From contig JASISA010000025.1 in assembly GCA_031771865.1 (NCBI GenBank), positions 2,480,001 through 2,544,000 of the forward strand: DNA of 64,000 nucleotides, given 5' to 3'. Source of the stretch: Nothophaeocryptopus gaeumannii. Taxonomy: Eukaryota; Ascomycota; Dothideomycetes; Mycosphaerellales; Mycosphaerellaceae. Below, one piece after another: positions 20,701-30,508 of this stretch; positions within the stretch are counted from its first letter, which is position 1, and each line of letters starts with the position of its first letter. The notes under the pieces are model-generated. The model saw only the letters and a program-made list of their open reading frames with translations, was not told the DNA's origin and made no database searches. The translations under genes were made by a program, and so were the position numbers.

Positions 20701-22956
20701 GCCCGTAGATACATTAGATATCGAGAGTACTATATACCTAGAACCTATTAATATAGTATACGAAATTATAGAAGAGGAGGTACGAAAAGTAGTCTAAAGA
20801 CTACTAAACGACAAGGCTCCCGGCCTCGACGAGATACTAAATAGATGCATTAAGAAGTACCTAGCTTAGCTACTCCCTATCCTCTAACGCATCTTCTAAT
20901 AGTGTGTTTTAATTAGCTACTACCTAGCCTAGTTTCGGAAAGCTAGGACGATTATGCTATAGAAGGCGAGTAAAGACTTATCTACTCTAAAGGGATAGAG
21001 GCCTATTGCCCTTCTATCGTGCATTAGTAAGATACTAGAAGCAATAGTTATATAGAAAATAGGATAGGCTATATAGGAATATAAGTTACTTCCTTAAAAC
21101 TAAATAGCGTAAGTAGGTAGATCGACCGGAGACGTACTATAGTATATCCTTTAAAGCGTTTAGACTACGTAGAAGAAAGGTAAGGTAGCCTCGGTATTAT
21201 TACTTAATATAATAGGAGCGTTTAATAAAGTTAACTACGAACGGTTAATCCATAACCTATAGTATAGGAGGATTCTATACTAGATTACAGCTTTTGTAGC
21301 GTTATTCCTAAAGGATAGAGAGATAATAATCGCTATCCCTAGATACGAGTTACTAGTAGTACGAGTAGTATACGGAATCCTATAAGGAAGTACTATCTTA
21401 CCTATCCTATTCCTCTTCTTTATAGCCTCCCTCCTAGAAGGAATAGAATATACTAAAGTAGTTAGGTTTATAGATAATATATACCTTATTATAGTATTAA
21501 ATTCGATAAGAGGTATATGCGAGGTACTAGAAAAGGACTACAATAGCTATCTACAATAGGCCTTAAGATATAGAGCTAAGTTCGCCTCTAAGAAATATAA
21601 AGTTATGTACTTTATAAGGGGTATAAGGAGCATATCCGAATCCTAGAGAATACCTAATATCCCGTCGCTCTAGAGTAGCCTAGAGGATATAATAAGGGTC
21701 CTAGGAGTAATCGTTAATAAGAGACTCAAGTAGCACATATAGATAGAGAATACTCTTATAAAAGCAAAACGGCTAGAAGCTATACTACGACGGATTACTA
21801 CTACTACGTAGGGCGCTATAGTAGAGATAGCCCGTAAGCTATATATCTTAATAATTAGGCTAGTAGTAATGCACGGGAGCGAGGTATAGATAGTAGGAAA
21901 GGAGACTAGAATCTTAAAAATGCTCTAATAAAAGCTATAGGTAATATAGAATAGATTCCTATAGATAATCCTTAGGGCCTACTAAGCTATACTAACGCGA
22001 CTATTATATAAAGAACTCTAGATCGAAGATATTACCGAGTATAGGAAGAGAACTACTATAGCTGCAATAGCTACGTAGAGGTAGAGGCCGGATATATACT
22101 AGGCTATATAAGAGCTAAAGGGGCGGATCCTACTAAAGTACGGATAACTTGAGGTATATAGTAGACGCCTAAGAAAACTATATAGCTCGCTACTAGAGTA
22201 GATAGACGAGTAGGCTACTATCCTACAGTCCTAGCTCTCTTATATAGATAGAGTAGATCTAAAGAAGACTCGAAAGTAATATAGACTATCCTCTAGGGCT
22301 AGTATAAGTAGGACGAGTTATAGAAGTAGGATAATACTAGGCGCGAAGGAATCCTCCTACTCGCATTTAGGACTCTATGGAATACTAATACCTAGGAGCT
22401 TTATCGAGGGCTTAGTAAAGCCTAGGCCGCGATAGTGTTCTACATACGGTTAGAGACAATTAGCCTTCCTTACTTCCTCTACAAGGTTAGGGTACCCGAT
22501 ACTAGCCCCTACTACGAATATAGAGATAGAGGGATAGCTCGATACTACCTTACCTACTATATAAATATACGAGAGTAGAAGGAACTTATCTTAGCTACTA
22601 GATACTAGGACGCGAGAAGATAGCTTACTAAGTTTCCTAGACAAACCGTAGCGTAGGTAATAAGGTATCTCCCTATAGGACAATTCGAGTAGACCCTTAA
22701 ATATCTCCTAGAGTAGGCCGGAGATCTCGAACCTAAGTAAGGAGGATAATATTAACTCTAGCGTGTTAGCTAGCTACCTATAGGCAAACATATTAGTTCT
22801 ATAGTACCTAAGATATAGTAGGGTATAAGGCATAATAGAGAAGGGAGGAAGTTTTACGCTATAGGCACTTTCTATAGGGTTTTCTTTTACAATATATAGA
22901 TATGCTAGAAGGGCACGGCCTATAGCTAGCTCGAATACATTTATTATTATTATTAT
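17782..22956 (+). mobile_element. Tad1/LINE-like non-LTR retrotransposon, copy A, RIP-mutated
   Basis: 5175 bp between two perfect 13-bp direct repeats, ending in a short (TTA)n tail. On the plus strand the degraded frames still show ORF1 with a decayed CCHC-type zinc-knuckle region (about 18960-19110). ORF2 follows with an endonuclease motif equivalent to GDFN (RDFNLYY, about 19883) and a reverse transcriptase. In the RT, KAPGLDEI is at about 20813, RPIALLSC at about 21000, GILQG-type at about 21375, and the YxDD-box equivalent reads F-I-D-N at 21467-21478. Stops fall at positions expected to be Gln or Trp (CAG/CAA/TGG to TAG/TAA), with no frameshift seen across the RT. The CA- and TG-poor, TA-rich composition indicates RIP. 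The first ~250 bp are almost unmutated. The copy cannot be active. Confidence 0.93.
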
Positions 22957-22969
22957 TACTTTGCACCTC
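22957..22969. repeat. target-site duplication, right copy
   Basis: This is a perfect repeat of the 13-mer at 17769-17781, placed directly after the (TTA)n tail of the LINE. Confidence 0.85.
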
Positions 22970-23455
22970 GAAAGCCCACGCCTCTAGATTATGGGCGAGG
23001 CCAGCCGCAGGCCTATGTTGGCGACCTCGAAGTTGTCCTGATGAATTGATTGAGATTTAGTTGAGATGTCGGGGGGGGGATCGGCTGCCTGGGGTGAGAG
23101 GAAGTCTCGAGGGTCTTCGTATCGCCGGCATCCAGGCCCATCGAAGGTACAGCCGTTTTGGGTTGACAATCCTGGGATACCCGGCTGCGACAGTGTCAAC
23201 CACGTCATCACGTGCTTCCTGGAGCTTCACGACATGGTGAGCCCACGTTTGACAGAACCTACAGGGGCTCGAGCATCCGGTCTGTCTGCCAGAAAGCCTT
23301 CTCCTATCTCACGCCCTCATTTCAATCCCTCGTGGTTTCCAGAACTGTTCTTTCCTTCCTCATCTCAGGTCTTTGTCGAGTGACTGCATTTCTTATACCA
23401 ACATTTATTATACCAACGATCTTTTGCGACACACGTACTTAAGGAACTTACGAAT
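22970..23455. promoter_or_regulatory. upstream region of the CAP-protein gene
   Basis: Composition returns abruptly to genome average after the LINE. A run of eight G occurs near 23070. The stretch holds the promoter of the secreted CAP protein, and no gene was seen. Insertion of the LINE next to this promoter could influence it through heterochromatin (inference). Confidence 0.4.
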
Positions 23456-24316
23456 ATGAGACGTCTCTTGCTGGTGGCGACCTTGTTGTCGACCACTCTT
23501 GCGGTTCCTTCTCCTGACGACGGCGCACATAATCATGTCAAACATGCTAAACATCATGTCCAACATCGAAGAGACGAAGTTGTGGCAAACACGTATCATC
23601 TTTCGCAGGACGCAGAGAATCCTCTAGAGCAGCAGACCTCAGACGCTGCTCTTGGAACGCGTTGGACCGAGAATGGGTACCAGAATGATCCGTATATCAA
23701 TGAGTGCCTAAGCCATACCAACTACCACCGCAACAATCACGGTTCCGGACCGGTTGGGTGGGATCCAAACCTCGCATACACTGCTCAGCTTGTCGCTTCT
23801 TCTTGCGTCTTCGCGCACTACAAGTGAGTCTCCTCCCTTGGCTCTCTTAGGCTATGCGAGTGTCAGCTCTCTAACACCAAGTGCCGCATTCCAGTGGCTA
23901 CGATCCCTCCGCAGGCCAGAACATCGCCGCCGGTGTACCTCCAAACAACATCACGGGTGTCATCACGGACCTCTGGTACAACAGCGAAGTCAATGCCTTC
24001 TATTACCACTATGGCGATCCAAATCCTCCGGACTTGCACGTCTGGGGCCATATGACGCAGACAGTCTGGAAGGGCACACAGTATTGTGGATGTGCGACGG
24101 TTTATTGCCCGAATGGCGTAGCCAATACGGCTGGTAATATACCGCCCTACTTCACGGTCTGCCATTACAAACCTGCTGGTAAGTTTTCAGTCAAGTCGTG
24201 AGGGGTGGTGTACTAGATAGCTAATCTACGGGATAGGGAATGTGCTCGGCATGTTCAACTACAACGTCGATCCGCCGCGGGGATACCCGCCGATCCATTG
24301 GGACTATTACAAGTAG
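23456..24316 (+). CDS. secreted CAP-domain (SCP/PR-1-like) protein
   Basis: Three exons, 23456-23823, 23895-24178 and 24237-24316, total 732 nt, or 243 residues. The signal peptide is MRRLLLVATLLSTTLA. A His-rich propeptide-like stretch ending in RRDE suggests Kex2-type processing after Arg-Arg. The CAP domain shows N-Y-H-R-N-N-H, WDPNLAYTAQ, SCVFAHY, AGQNIAAG, the signature HMTQTVWKGTQYCGCA and YFTVCHYKPAGN. Exon 3 supplies the conserved GNVLGMF and the C-terminal end. Fungal members bind sterols or act as secreted virulence or defence-related proteins; the role here is not established. The first intron falls within HY-N-G and both introns have good ends. Confidence 0.92.
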
Positions 24317-24968
24317 TGAGCGGCGACACGGACAAGGCGAAAGCAGAGTTGGTCTGAAGGCTGGGTCTAAACACACGGTACCACTGCCAGAGAAGATGGG
24401 AGGGAACGGAAAGCTTCGCCAAGACTGAACGTCAGTGTACATGACAAAAGCATCAAAAGCCATGCACTCTCCATCGACGTTAGATGCGACATGAATTGAG
24501 CTGGTTCTCATCCGTACACAATGCTGAGCATCTCTCCCCTCCCAGACCATGTGCCCAACTCGGACACGTGAAGCGAACAGGACCTGCTCCATGTTCGAAC
24601 AGTAACCCGTTCGCATGTGGTCAGACATCAGTGAGTGAGTGAGTGATCGCTCGCTCCATCGCTACATTGATATACCCAAGCAGCCGACAAGCCGCGCATC
24701 TTTCCTGATTAGGCAAAGTGCAGCACGCAAACATCCCTGCCCCCAGCGTGATCCGCATGGCCTCGACCCGTTCCTGCATTTCCCTCCTCACTACACCTTG
24801 AAGCGAGATCCTTCCTGTCCCTATGCAGACTACGGCATCTTCTTGCCAAGCGATCCCAATGGATTGTGGATGGTCAGACACCGGAGTGTTGGCATTTCTG
24901 AAGGTGAGGTCTCTTCCTTTTCCCCTCTCATCTCTTTCCTCCGTTCCATCAGCCAGGAGGTGTTGAAG
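24317..24968. promoter_or_regulatory. intergenic between CAP and GH31 genes
   Basis: About 650 bp with both genes on the plus strand. The GH31 frame is open through part of it (from 24639), but that extension starts with GTG and encodes no signal peptide, so the region is treated as promoter and leader. Confidence 0.4.
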
Positions 24969-27266
24969 ATGAGGACGCAACACTTCGCAGCAGGCCTCAG
25001 CCTGCTCGTAGGCGCTGCCTCAACTCAAAGCGTACTTTCCCACACTTCAGGTACTAGCTGGGATCTCGGCCATGACTTCACGCTCACAAGGACTTACGAC
25101 CAACTGGAGATCAATCGCGGGAACCTCAGCTTATGGAAGTCCAGCCCCAACAAGCCTTTCATCAGCGCCAGTGCCGGAAACGATACCGTCTTCGCGTCAA
25201 ATGGAGCTTTCAATATCACCACCGTCGATGTCGATACCTGTCAAGGCCAGAACATCAGCAGCATTGAGCAAGTTGCTTTGAATAGAACAAAAGCAGCCAA
25301 GGTTTCTGGATTTCTGCTCAACTGCGGGAACGCCTCTGCGGAATATGAGCTTACGTTCTGGGTTCCAAGCAGCCTGACCGATAGAGTGTCCTTCCATCTT
25401 GATATCTCACAGTCAGCAAACTCGGCTCGACCTCTCAACAAGCTCTACTTACGCTTCACGTCTTTTGCGAACGAGGACTTCTATGGACTTGGTGGACAAG
25501 GCTCGTTCGCATCTCTCAAAAACCAGAGCATTCCGGTCTTCACCCGTGAGCAGGGTGTCGGTCGTGGTGACGAGCCTATTACCGCGCTGGAGAACGCAAA
25601 TGGATCTATTGCGGGTGGTGATCACTATACTGCATACACTGCGATCCCGTCGTATGTCTCTACGGACGGCAAGCTCTTCTACCTCTCGCAAGAGTCGATT
25701 GCATACGCGGTCTTTGATTATACGCAAGCTGATGAGGTCACGATTCGATATGACTCTCTCACGGTGGACGGCGCCTTCACGAGATCGGACAACTTGTTCG
25801 ATGCGATCGAGGCTTTGACTGCGTACACTGGTCGCCAGCCTGCTCTGCCAAAGTGGGTGGATGATGGTGCCATCCTCGGCATTCAGGGCGGACAAGACAA
25901 GGTCAACAGCATCGTCCAGCAGGGCTCGAACGTCAGCGCTCCTATCGCGGCCGTCTGGCTTCAAGACTGGTGCGGCACGCATAGCCAGGCTGGACCGTAC
26001 ATCAACATCAGCCGTCTATGGTGGAATTGGGAGAATGACGAGTCTCTCTACCCAACATGGACCGAATTCGTGCAAAACTTGCGAGACCAGCACAATGTTC
26101 GCACGCTTTCGTACATCAACGTCTTTCTTACGAATGTCTCGACGAAGAGCACTGGGTACCGAAGGAACCTGTACGATGAAGCTAGTGCTGCGTACTACTT
26201 CGTCCAGAACACTACCACGAACGATACAGCCATCATCTCCAGCGGACCTGGCCTGGACGCTAGTATTATTGACCTCACGAATCCCGACCTCCGTAGCTGG
26301 TTCGAAGACGTCCTCAATACTCGAGTCTGGAACTATGCAAATATCAGCGGCTTCATGACCGACTTCGGCGAATACACTCCCGTCTCCGCTGACACAAGAA
26401 TCTACTCTGGCCAAAACGCATTCTACTACCACAATGCCTACCCGTTCCAGTGGGCTCAGTATCACCGCGAAGTCGTCGAGCAAAACAATCTTCAAGACGA
26501 AGCTGTCCTCTTCCATCGCTCCGCCGCTCTGGGTGCGAACAGGTACATGAGCCTCTTCTGGGTCGGCGATCAGAACGTGAACTGGGGTCTCAATGACGGT
26601 ATCAAATCTGTCGTCACCATTATGCTGCACATGGGCTTGAGCGGATACTCTCAGCAGCACTCGGATGTTGGTGGTTATACAACTATTCTTTCGACATATG
26701 GAAACGTCACTCGCTCGCCTGAGCTTCTGGGCAGATGGGGAGAGCTTGCTGCTGTGAGCTCGGCCGTTTTCAGGAGTCACGAGGGGAACATTCCGAGCGT
26801 CAACGCCCAATTCTATTCGAACAGTACGACGTATGCGTACTATGCATACAACGCCCGCCTCTTCGTCTCGCTCGCGAAATATCGACGCAATATCCTGGAG
26901 ACGGAGAGCGAGACGAAAGGGTGGCCATTGTTGAGGCCGCCGGTCTTGTATCACCCGGACGATCTGAGAAGCAGAAACATCAGCTATCAGAGTTTTTATC
27001 TGGGCAAGGATCTCTACGTGGCTCCCGTGCTGGATGAGGGAGCGAGGGAGGTTAGTGTCTATATTCCTGCTGGAGAGGTTGGATACCGAACTTATGAGCA
27101 TGTTTGGACGGGTGTGAGCTACAAGGGCGGGCAGGATATCGTTGTGTCGGCGCCGCTTGGGAAGCCGGCTGTGTTCTTGGTTGATGGCGCGAGAAGCAAT
27201 GAGTTGTTGAAGCCGTTCTTAGAGTTTGTGAGGAAGGAGAATGAGACGAGGCTGTCGATTGAGTAG
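24969..27266 (+). CDS. secreted glycoside hydrolase family 31, possibly sulfoquinovosidase-like
   Basis: 765 residues, single exon. Start 24969 is chosen because it directly yields a signal peptide (MRTQHFAAGLSLLVGAAST). The GH31 barrel has nucleophile Asp465 in FMTDFGEYTP and likely acid/base Asp534 in FWVGDQNVNW, followed by GLSGYSQQHSDVGGYTT and RSHEGNIPS. This arrangement is closer to the YihQ branch than to classical alpha-glucosidases. Gln332 (QDW) and the Arg349/Trp352 pair (SRLWWNW) sit where YihQ-type enzymes contact the sulfonate group; that comparison is from memory of the family and is an inference. Many N-glycosylation sequons fit secretion. Alternatives are alpha-xylosidase or another alpha-glycosidase. 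It would act outside the cell on sugars or plant-derived glycosides. Confidence 0.9.
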   Translation: MRTQHFAAGLSLLVGAASTQSVLSHTSGTSWDLGHDFTLTRTYDQLEINRGNLSLWKSSPNKPFISASAGNDTVFASNGAFNITTVDVDTCQGQNISSIEQVALNRTKAAKVSGFLLNCGNASAEYELTFWVPSSLTDRVSFHLDISQSANSARPLNKLYLRFTSFANEDFYGLGGQGSFASLKNQSIPVFTREQGVGRGDEPITALENANGSIAGGDHYTAYTAIPSYVSTDGKLFYLSQESIAYAVFDYTQADEVTIRYDSLTVDGAFTRSDNLFDAIEALTAYTGRQPALPKWVDDGAILGIQGGQDKVNSIVQQGSNVSAPIAAVWLQDWCGTHSQAGPYINISRLWWNWENDESLYPTWTEFVQNLRDQHNVRTLSYINVFLTNVSTKSTGYRRNLYDEASAAYYFVQNTTTNDTAIISSGPGLDASIIDLTNPDLRSWFEDVLNTRVWNYANISGFMTDFGEYTPVSADTRIYSGQNAFYYHNAYPFQWAQYHREVVEQNNLQDEAVLFHRSAALGANRYMSLFWVGDQNVNWGLNDGIKSVVTIMLHMGLSGYSQQHSDVGGYTTILSTYGNVTRSPELLGRWGELAAVSSAVFRSHEGNIPSVNAQFYSNSTTYAYYAYNARLFVSLAKYRRNILETESETKGWPLLRPPVLYHPDDLRSRNISYQSFYLGKDLYVAPVLDEGAREVSVYIPAGEVGYRTYEHVWTGVSYKGGQDIVVSAPLGKPAVFLVDGARSNELLKPFLEFVRKENETRLSIE

Positions 27267-27630
27267 GAATGACTATGACACTACATCGTACGGCCTCTCA
27301 TGACCTCCAACAAATCTAACGACTGGTCGCTACATAAAGCGCAGGGTACGTTCAGACAAGAAGGAGAAGTCTGCGACCAGCATACCAGCAGTTCAATGAC
27401 AGAAGTGAGCCAAACTCACAGTCCTTGAGGGCTATGTTGCTCAGACAGTTTCCCTTCAACTTGCTAACGCTGTTCATAGTATATCAGACCAGAGCCCGCG
27501 TCGAAGCGTTGCGAGGACCGTTCGAGACGTTAGTCAAGATTATTTGGGTTCGCTGTGAGTGCAATCCAATTGACGTATCAAATCAGTTCCCTCCCAAAGG
27601 CTTCTCTCTTTTTCCCAGCTCAGGATTTAG

Positions 27631-28152
27631 CACATCGAAGGTCTGCCAACAGTCCTCAAACTGCTTGAAGTTTGTCGATTCATCTACATCGAAGCCGCCG
27701 GCATCTTCTACCACATCAACCGCCTCCGCTTCCACCCATACACTGGCCCAGAACTGGCTGTCATGAATCCCAAGAGAAAGACTATTGCGGAGCCTCTTCG
27801 TGTCGCCGGTCTTAGGGATCTGACTCACACTATCTCGAAGCCTGAGGACGTCACCAGCATTTACAAGAGTATATCCGGTCTGCAAAGTATGCGAAAGCTG
27901 AGATTTGAGGTTATGATCTGTGATAACCAGCCTGACCCGCCTGTGAAGACGGAGTTGGTCTTCATGACGAAGGAGGTGATCCCGAAGCTGGGACTTGTGG
28001 AGGAAATTAAGATTGAGTTGCCTTGGTGGATGAAGGAGGAGTGGAAGGAGAGCTGGCGGGAGTTTGAGAAGGAGATCAATGAGATGCTGAAGAAGGCGAA
28101 GGAGAAGAGGAGGAGTTTAGAAGGTGGACGGAAGGAGTCAATCTCGGTTTGA
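27631..28152 (+). pseudogene. truncated member of the 'RIYEYAL / CRxIYxEAAGIFY' protein family
   Basis: The open frame starts after a stop at 27628-27630. It gives PTVLKLLEVCRFIYIEAAGIFYHINRL and continues to a charged helical C-terminus (MKEEWKESWREFEKE). This matches the middle and end of the family seen at 28344, 29508 and 35731, but the opening module (LPxELRxRIYEYAL) is not found upstream within 360 bp. Either it is encoded by an exon I cannot see or the copy is 5'-truncated. The first in-frame ATG (27763) would remove the conserved core. The function of the family is unknown; it resembles short F-box-like or DUF7730-type proteins common in Dothideomycetes (inference). Confidence 0.55.
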
Positions 28153-28343
28153 AGGGAGCGTATTGTCGTACTAAGAGCGCAAGCAGTATGGTGTACAACG
28201 GCAGTGGAGATGAGGTGAATGGAGAGAAACCTCTACACCAAGTAGGCCAAGTCGAGGGCGAGTTTTCTTTTAGCGGGCGAGTTTTCTTTGTTCTCTCTTT
28301 GTAGCTCTGTGAATGAGGCATCAAAAGCGCAACTGGATTCATT

Positions 28344-29319
28344 TCAAAGACATAGGCACGTGTGAGAGAGTCGAGCTTGCGATTGCCTATCAGGATCTGA
28401 CGAGCAGCCTATGAGGAGCTGAGTAGGATCTTCTGGTCTTCCCTTGCTTGGGACTACCATTGATACTCGCAGTGCCCAATTTCTCATCACTGAAACGATC
28501 CACTCTTCGTCGAAATCAAGTTCCCTCGATCTCAAATGCTCAATCGTTCCCTCAAACATTCTAACAACCCTATTGACCTCTGGTGTACCCCAATTCTTCT
28601 GTGGTGAAGAGAGTGACGCATCCTCCATAGCCTTCAGTCCTTTGGTAGCCTTCATGAGACGCTTCTCCTCCCCTATCAGCTCCTCGACCACATGCTGCGG
28701 CAGAAAGCTTCCAGTGTGCGGTGCTTCCAAGACGAGTGTGGTGAACTTGAGCTTGTTCAATCGGGGAAGCTTTGACAGTGCTTTGCAGGCGAAGATGATC
28801 TGCTCGAATGCGGGAGCGAATCTGTCCGAGCGTGTGATAACGGTAATCGTCATTCGGCGGATGTTAGACAAGCGTGGAGTGCTCATCGAGGTAAGGAAGC
28901 TAGGCTCATTGGCGAGTTGGTTTCGAGTCAGATGTTTGACCTCGAGAAAGTGTGTGCGGGTCAAGTCATTGATGTCGAGGCGGATGTTGTGTAGGTCGTA
29001 GAAGATCCCCGACTGCCTCAATGTAGATCCAGCGGCAGGTGGCTAGGAGATTGAGTACGGTGTGTTCTTCCGCGCCATCTTGATCTTTTAAGAGAAGTAC
29101 GGCACCGTCACGTCTGTATCGGTTGGTAGACAATGTGTATTCCCAGATTCTGGTGCGCGGCTCTGGGGCGATGTGAAGTAGCCGACATTGCGATTTGATG
29201 CAGCACGATGGCCCGGGACTTTGTCTTTGTTGCAAGGCATGGCTGCGACATGACTCGCGGTTTGGCATGCAGTTGTTCTGTGGATGAAGTTGATGAGAAG
29301 GCGGATGTGCCAAGGGCAA
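28344..29319 (-). pseudogene. family member broken by a one-base frameshift
   Basis: The first part (29319 down to about 29010) reads CRLLHIAPEPRTRIWEYTL, then TVLNLLATCRWIYIEA. The rest (from about 29010 down to 28344) reads GIFYDLHNIRL in another frame and runs to the end. In paralogs IYxEAAGIFY is continuous, so one extra G in the run at 29007-29010 (CCCC on plus) breaks the frame. No intron fits at this point. It is divergent from the next paralog (29508, +), the two being head to head. Either a pseudogene or a homopolymer error in the assembly. Confidence 0.7.
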
Positions 29320-29507
29320 ACGGGGATACGAAAGTTATCTTTAGTGCGGCGCACGAGCCAATATTCACATGCGTCGAGTCCCAATAGACAGACTGGGTCT
29401 TCCCGCCTTGCATTAGCCCCAGTAGTGCCATTACAACAATATCTTCAGACCTTTCTCAGCGACACACACCACACGCCTGTAGAGCAGCGGTTGGTGTCAC
29501 TCGCAGA

Positions 29508-30300
29508 ATGCGTCGCAAGAAAAGCGCTTTGCCGATGACGGCGGCGCCTCATCCTCAGTCGAATTGCCCGCTCTTTGGGCTGCCAGGAGAGTTGCGGACC
29601 CGAGTGAGTGGAGTCGTTCAAAACTCAGATCCTCGACTCACACTGACATACATCAGATCTACGAGTACGCCCTCTACGTCGAGCCAGATGCCAACGGGAG
29701 GGTCACGCTGTCCCACCGCAGGGCTTTAGCGGGAGAGCCTACCGTGTTGTGCCTGCTGAGTACGTGTCAAGCCATCTACAAGGAGGCCGCCGGGATCTTC
29801 TACGGTCAGCATGACCTCGCCATCGACTGCCAGCATGTCATTCGCCACTCGATGGACGGAAAGTCGCCAATCACGCGACCCGCCTTCATCACTATCCTTA
29901 GCGCACCTCGATTGTCAAACATCTCAAAGCTGATCATCCTCAACGCCGCCCCTGATCTTGAGATGATGTCGCCTGCAAGAAGTTGGCCTTGCTGCCCCGT
30001 CTCAAAGAGTTGGTGCTCGACCACAGGTTGTACGACGACCCTGTGCCGATCTTTCTCCGTACCCACAACATCAAGAGCTTGAGAAGGGAGTCGCGGGCGT
30101 TGGTCAAGGCAGTCGCAGGCTTTGAGCATTTGGAAGAGTTGGAGATTAGGTTGCCCCAGTTCTCTCACGAGACCAGAGAGCGAATTGATGAGTTCGGGAA
30201 GCTCCTCAAGGAGCTCGCTGACCAGCTTCTCGCGCACAAAGCGAGCTTGATGAAGGTCTTCATCTTGGCGAAGAAGGCCGGCATGTCGGAGGCGGAGTGA
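29508..30300 (+). pseudogene. family member broken by a one-base deletion
   Basis: Exon 1, 29508-29603, encodes LFGLPGELRTR. A 53-nt intron, 29604-29656 (GTGAGT...CATCAG), leads to IYEYAL, STCQAIYKEAAGIFYG and APRLSNISKLIIL. At about 29970 the frame must shift by one base to continue with CKKLALLPRLKELVL, which then runs open to the stop at 30300. The paralog at 28344 has the same order (ACKALSKLPRLNKL), so the two halves belong together. No intron of workable size explains the shift. Otherwise this is the best-preserved member of the family in the window. Confidence 0.7.
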
Positions 30301-30508
30301 GAAATTCGGCCAGCATGGGATGACTGAGTCGCATAAAAGTGCTCTCGTTGACGCAAAGCGATGGAAACTGTTGGATTGCGGCGTCACGTGAATCGGGTTC
30401 GAAACACGAGGGGACATTGTGCACTCAGAGGGCTCTGCACGCAATGTAAGATAGTCTAGTTGCCAGCATATGAGGATCTGCGCGCTGCTTGCAAGTCTCA
30501 TATGTACC

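Noticed and set aside
17782..22956. Short minus-strand frames inside the LINE (for example 18537-18761)
   Set aside because: They arise because RIP places stops on the plus strand; the plus-strand frame holds the recognisable retrotransposon motifs.
26016..27101. 361-codon antisense frame in the GH31 gene
   Set aside because: It overlaps a firmly identified enzyme and has no domain; it is produced by the codon bias of the sense gene.
30385..30415. GGTTCGAAAC motif resembling a tRNA B box
   Set aside because: Neighbouring sequence does not fold into a cloverleaf and there is no matching A box.
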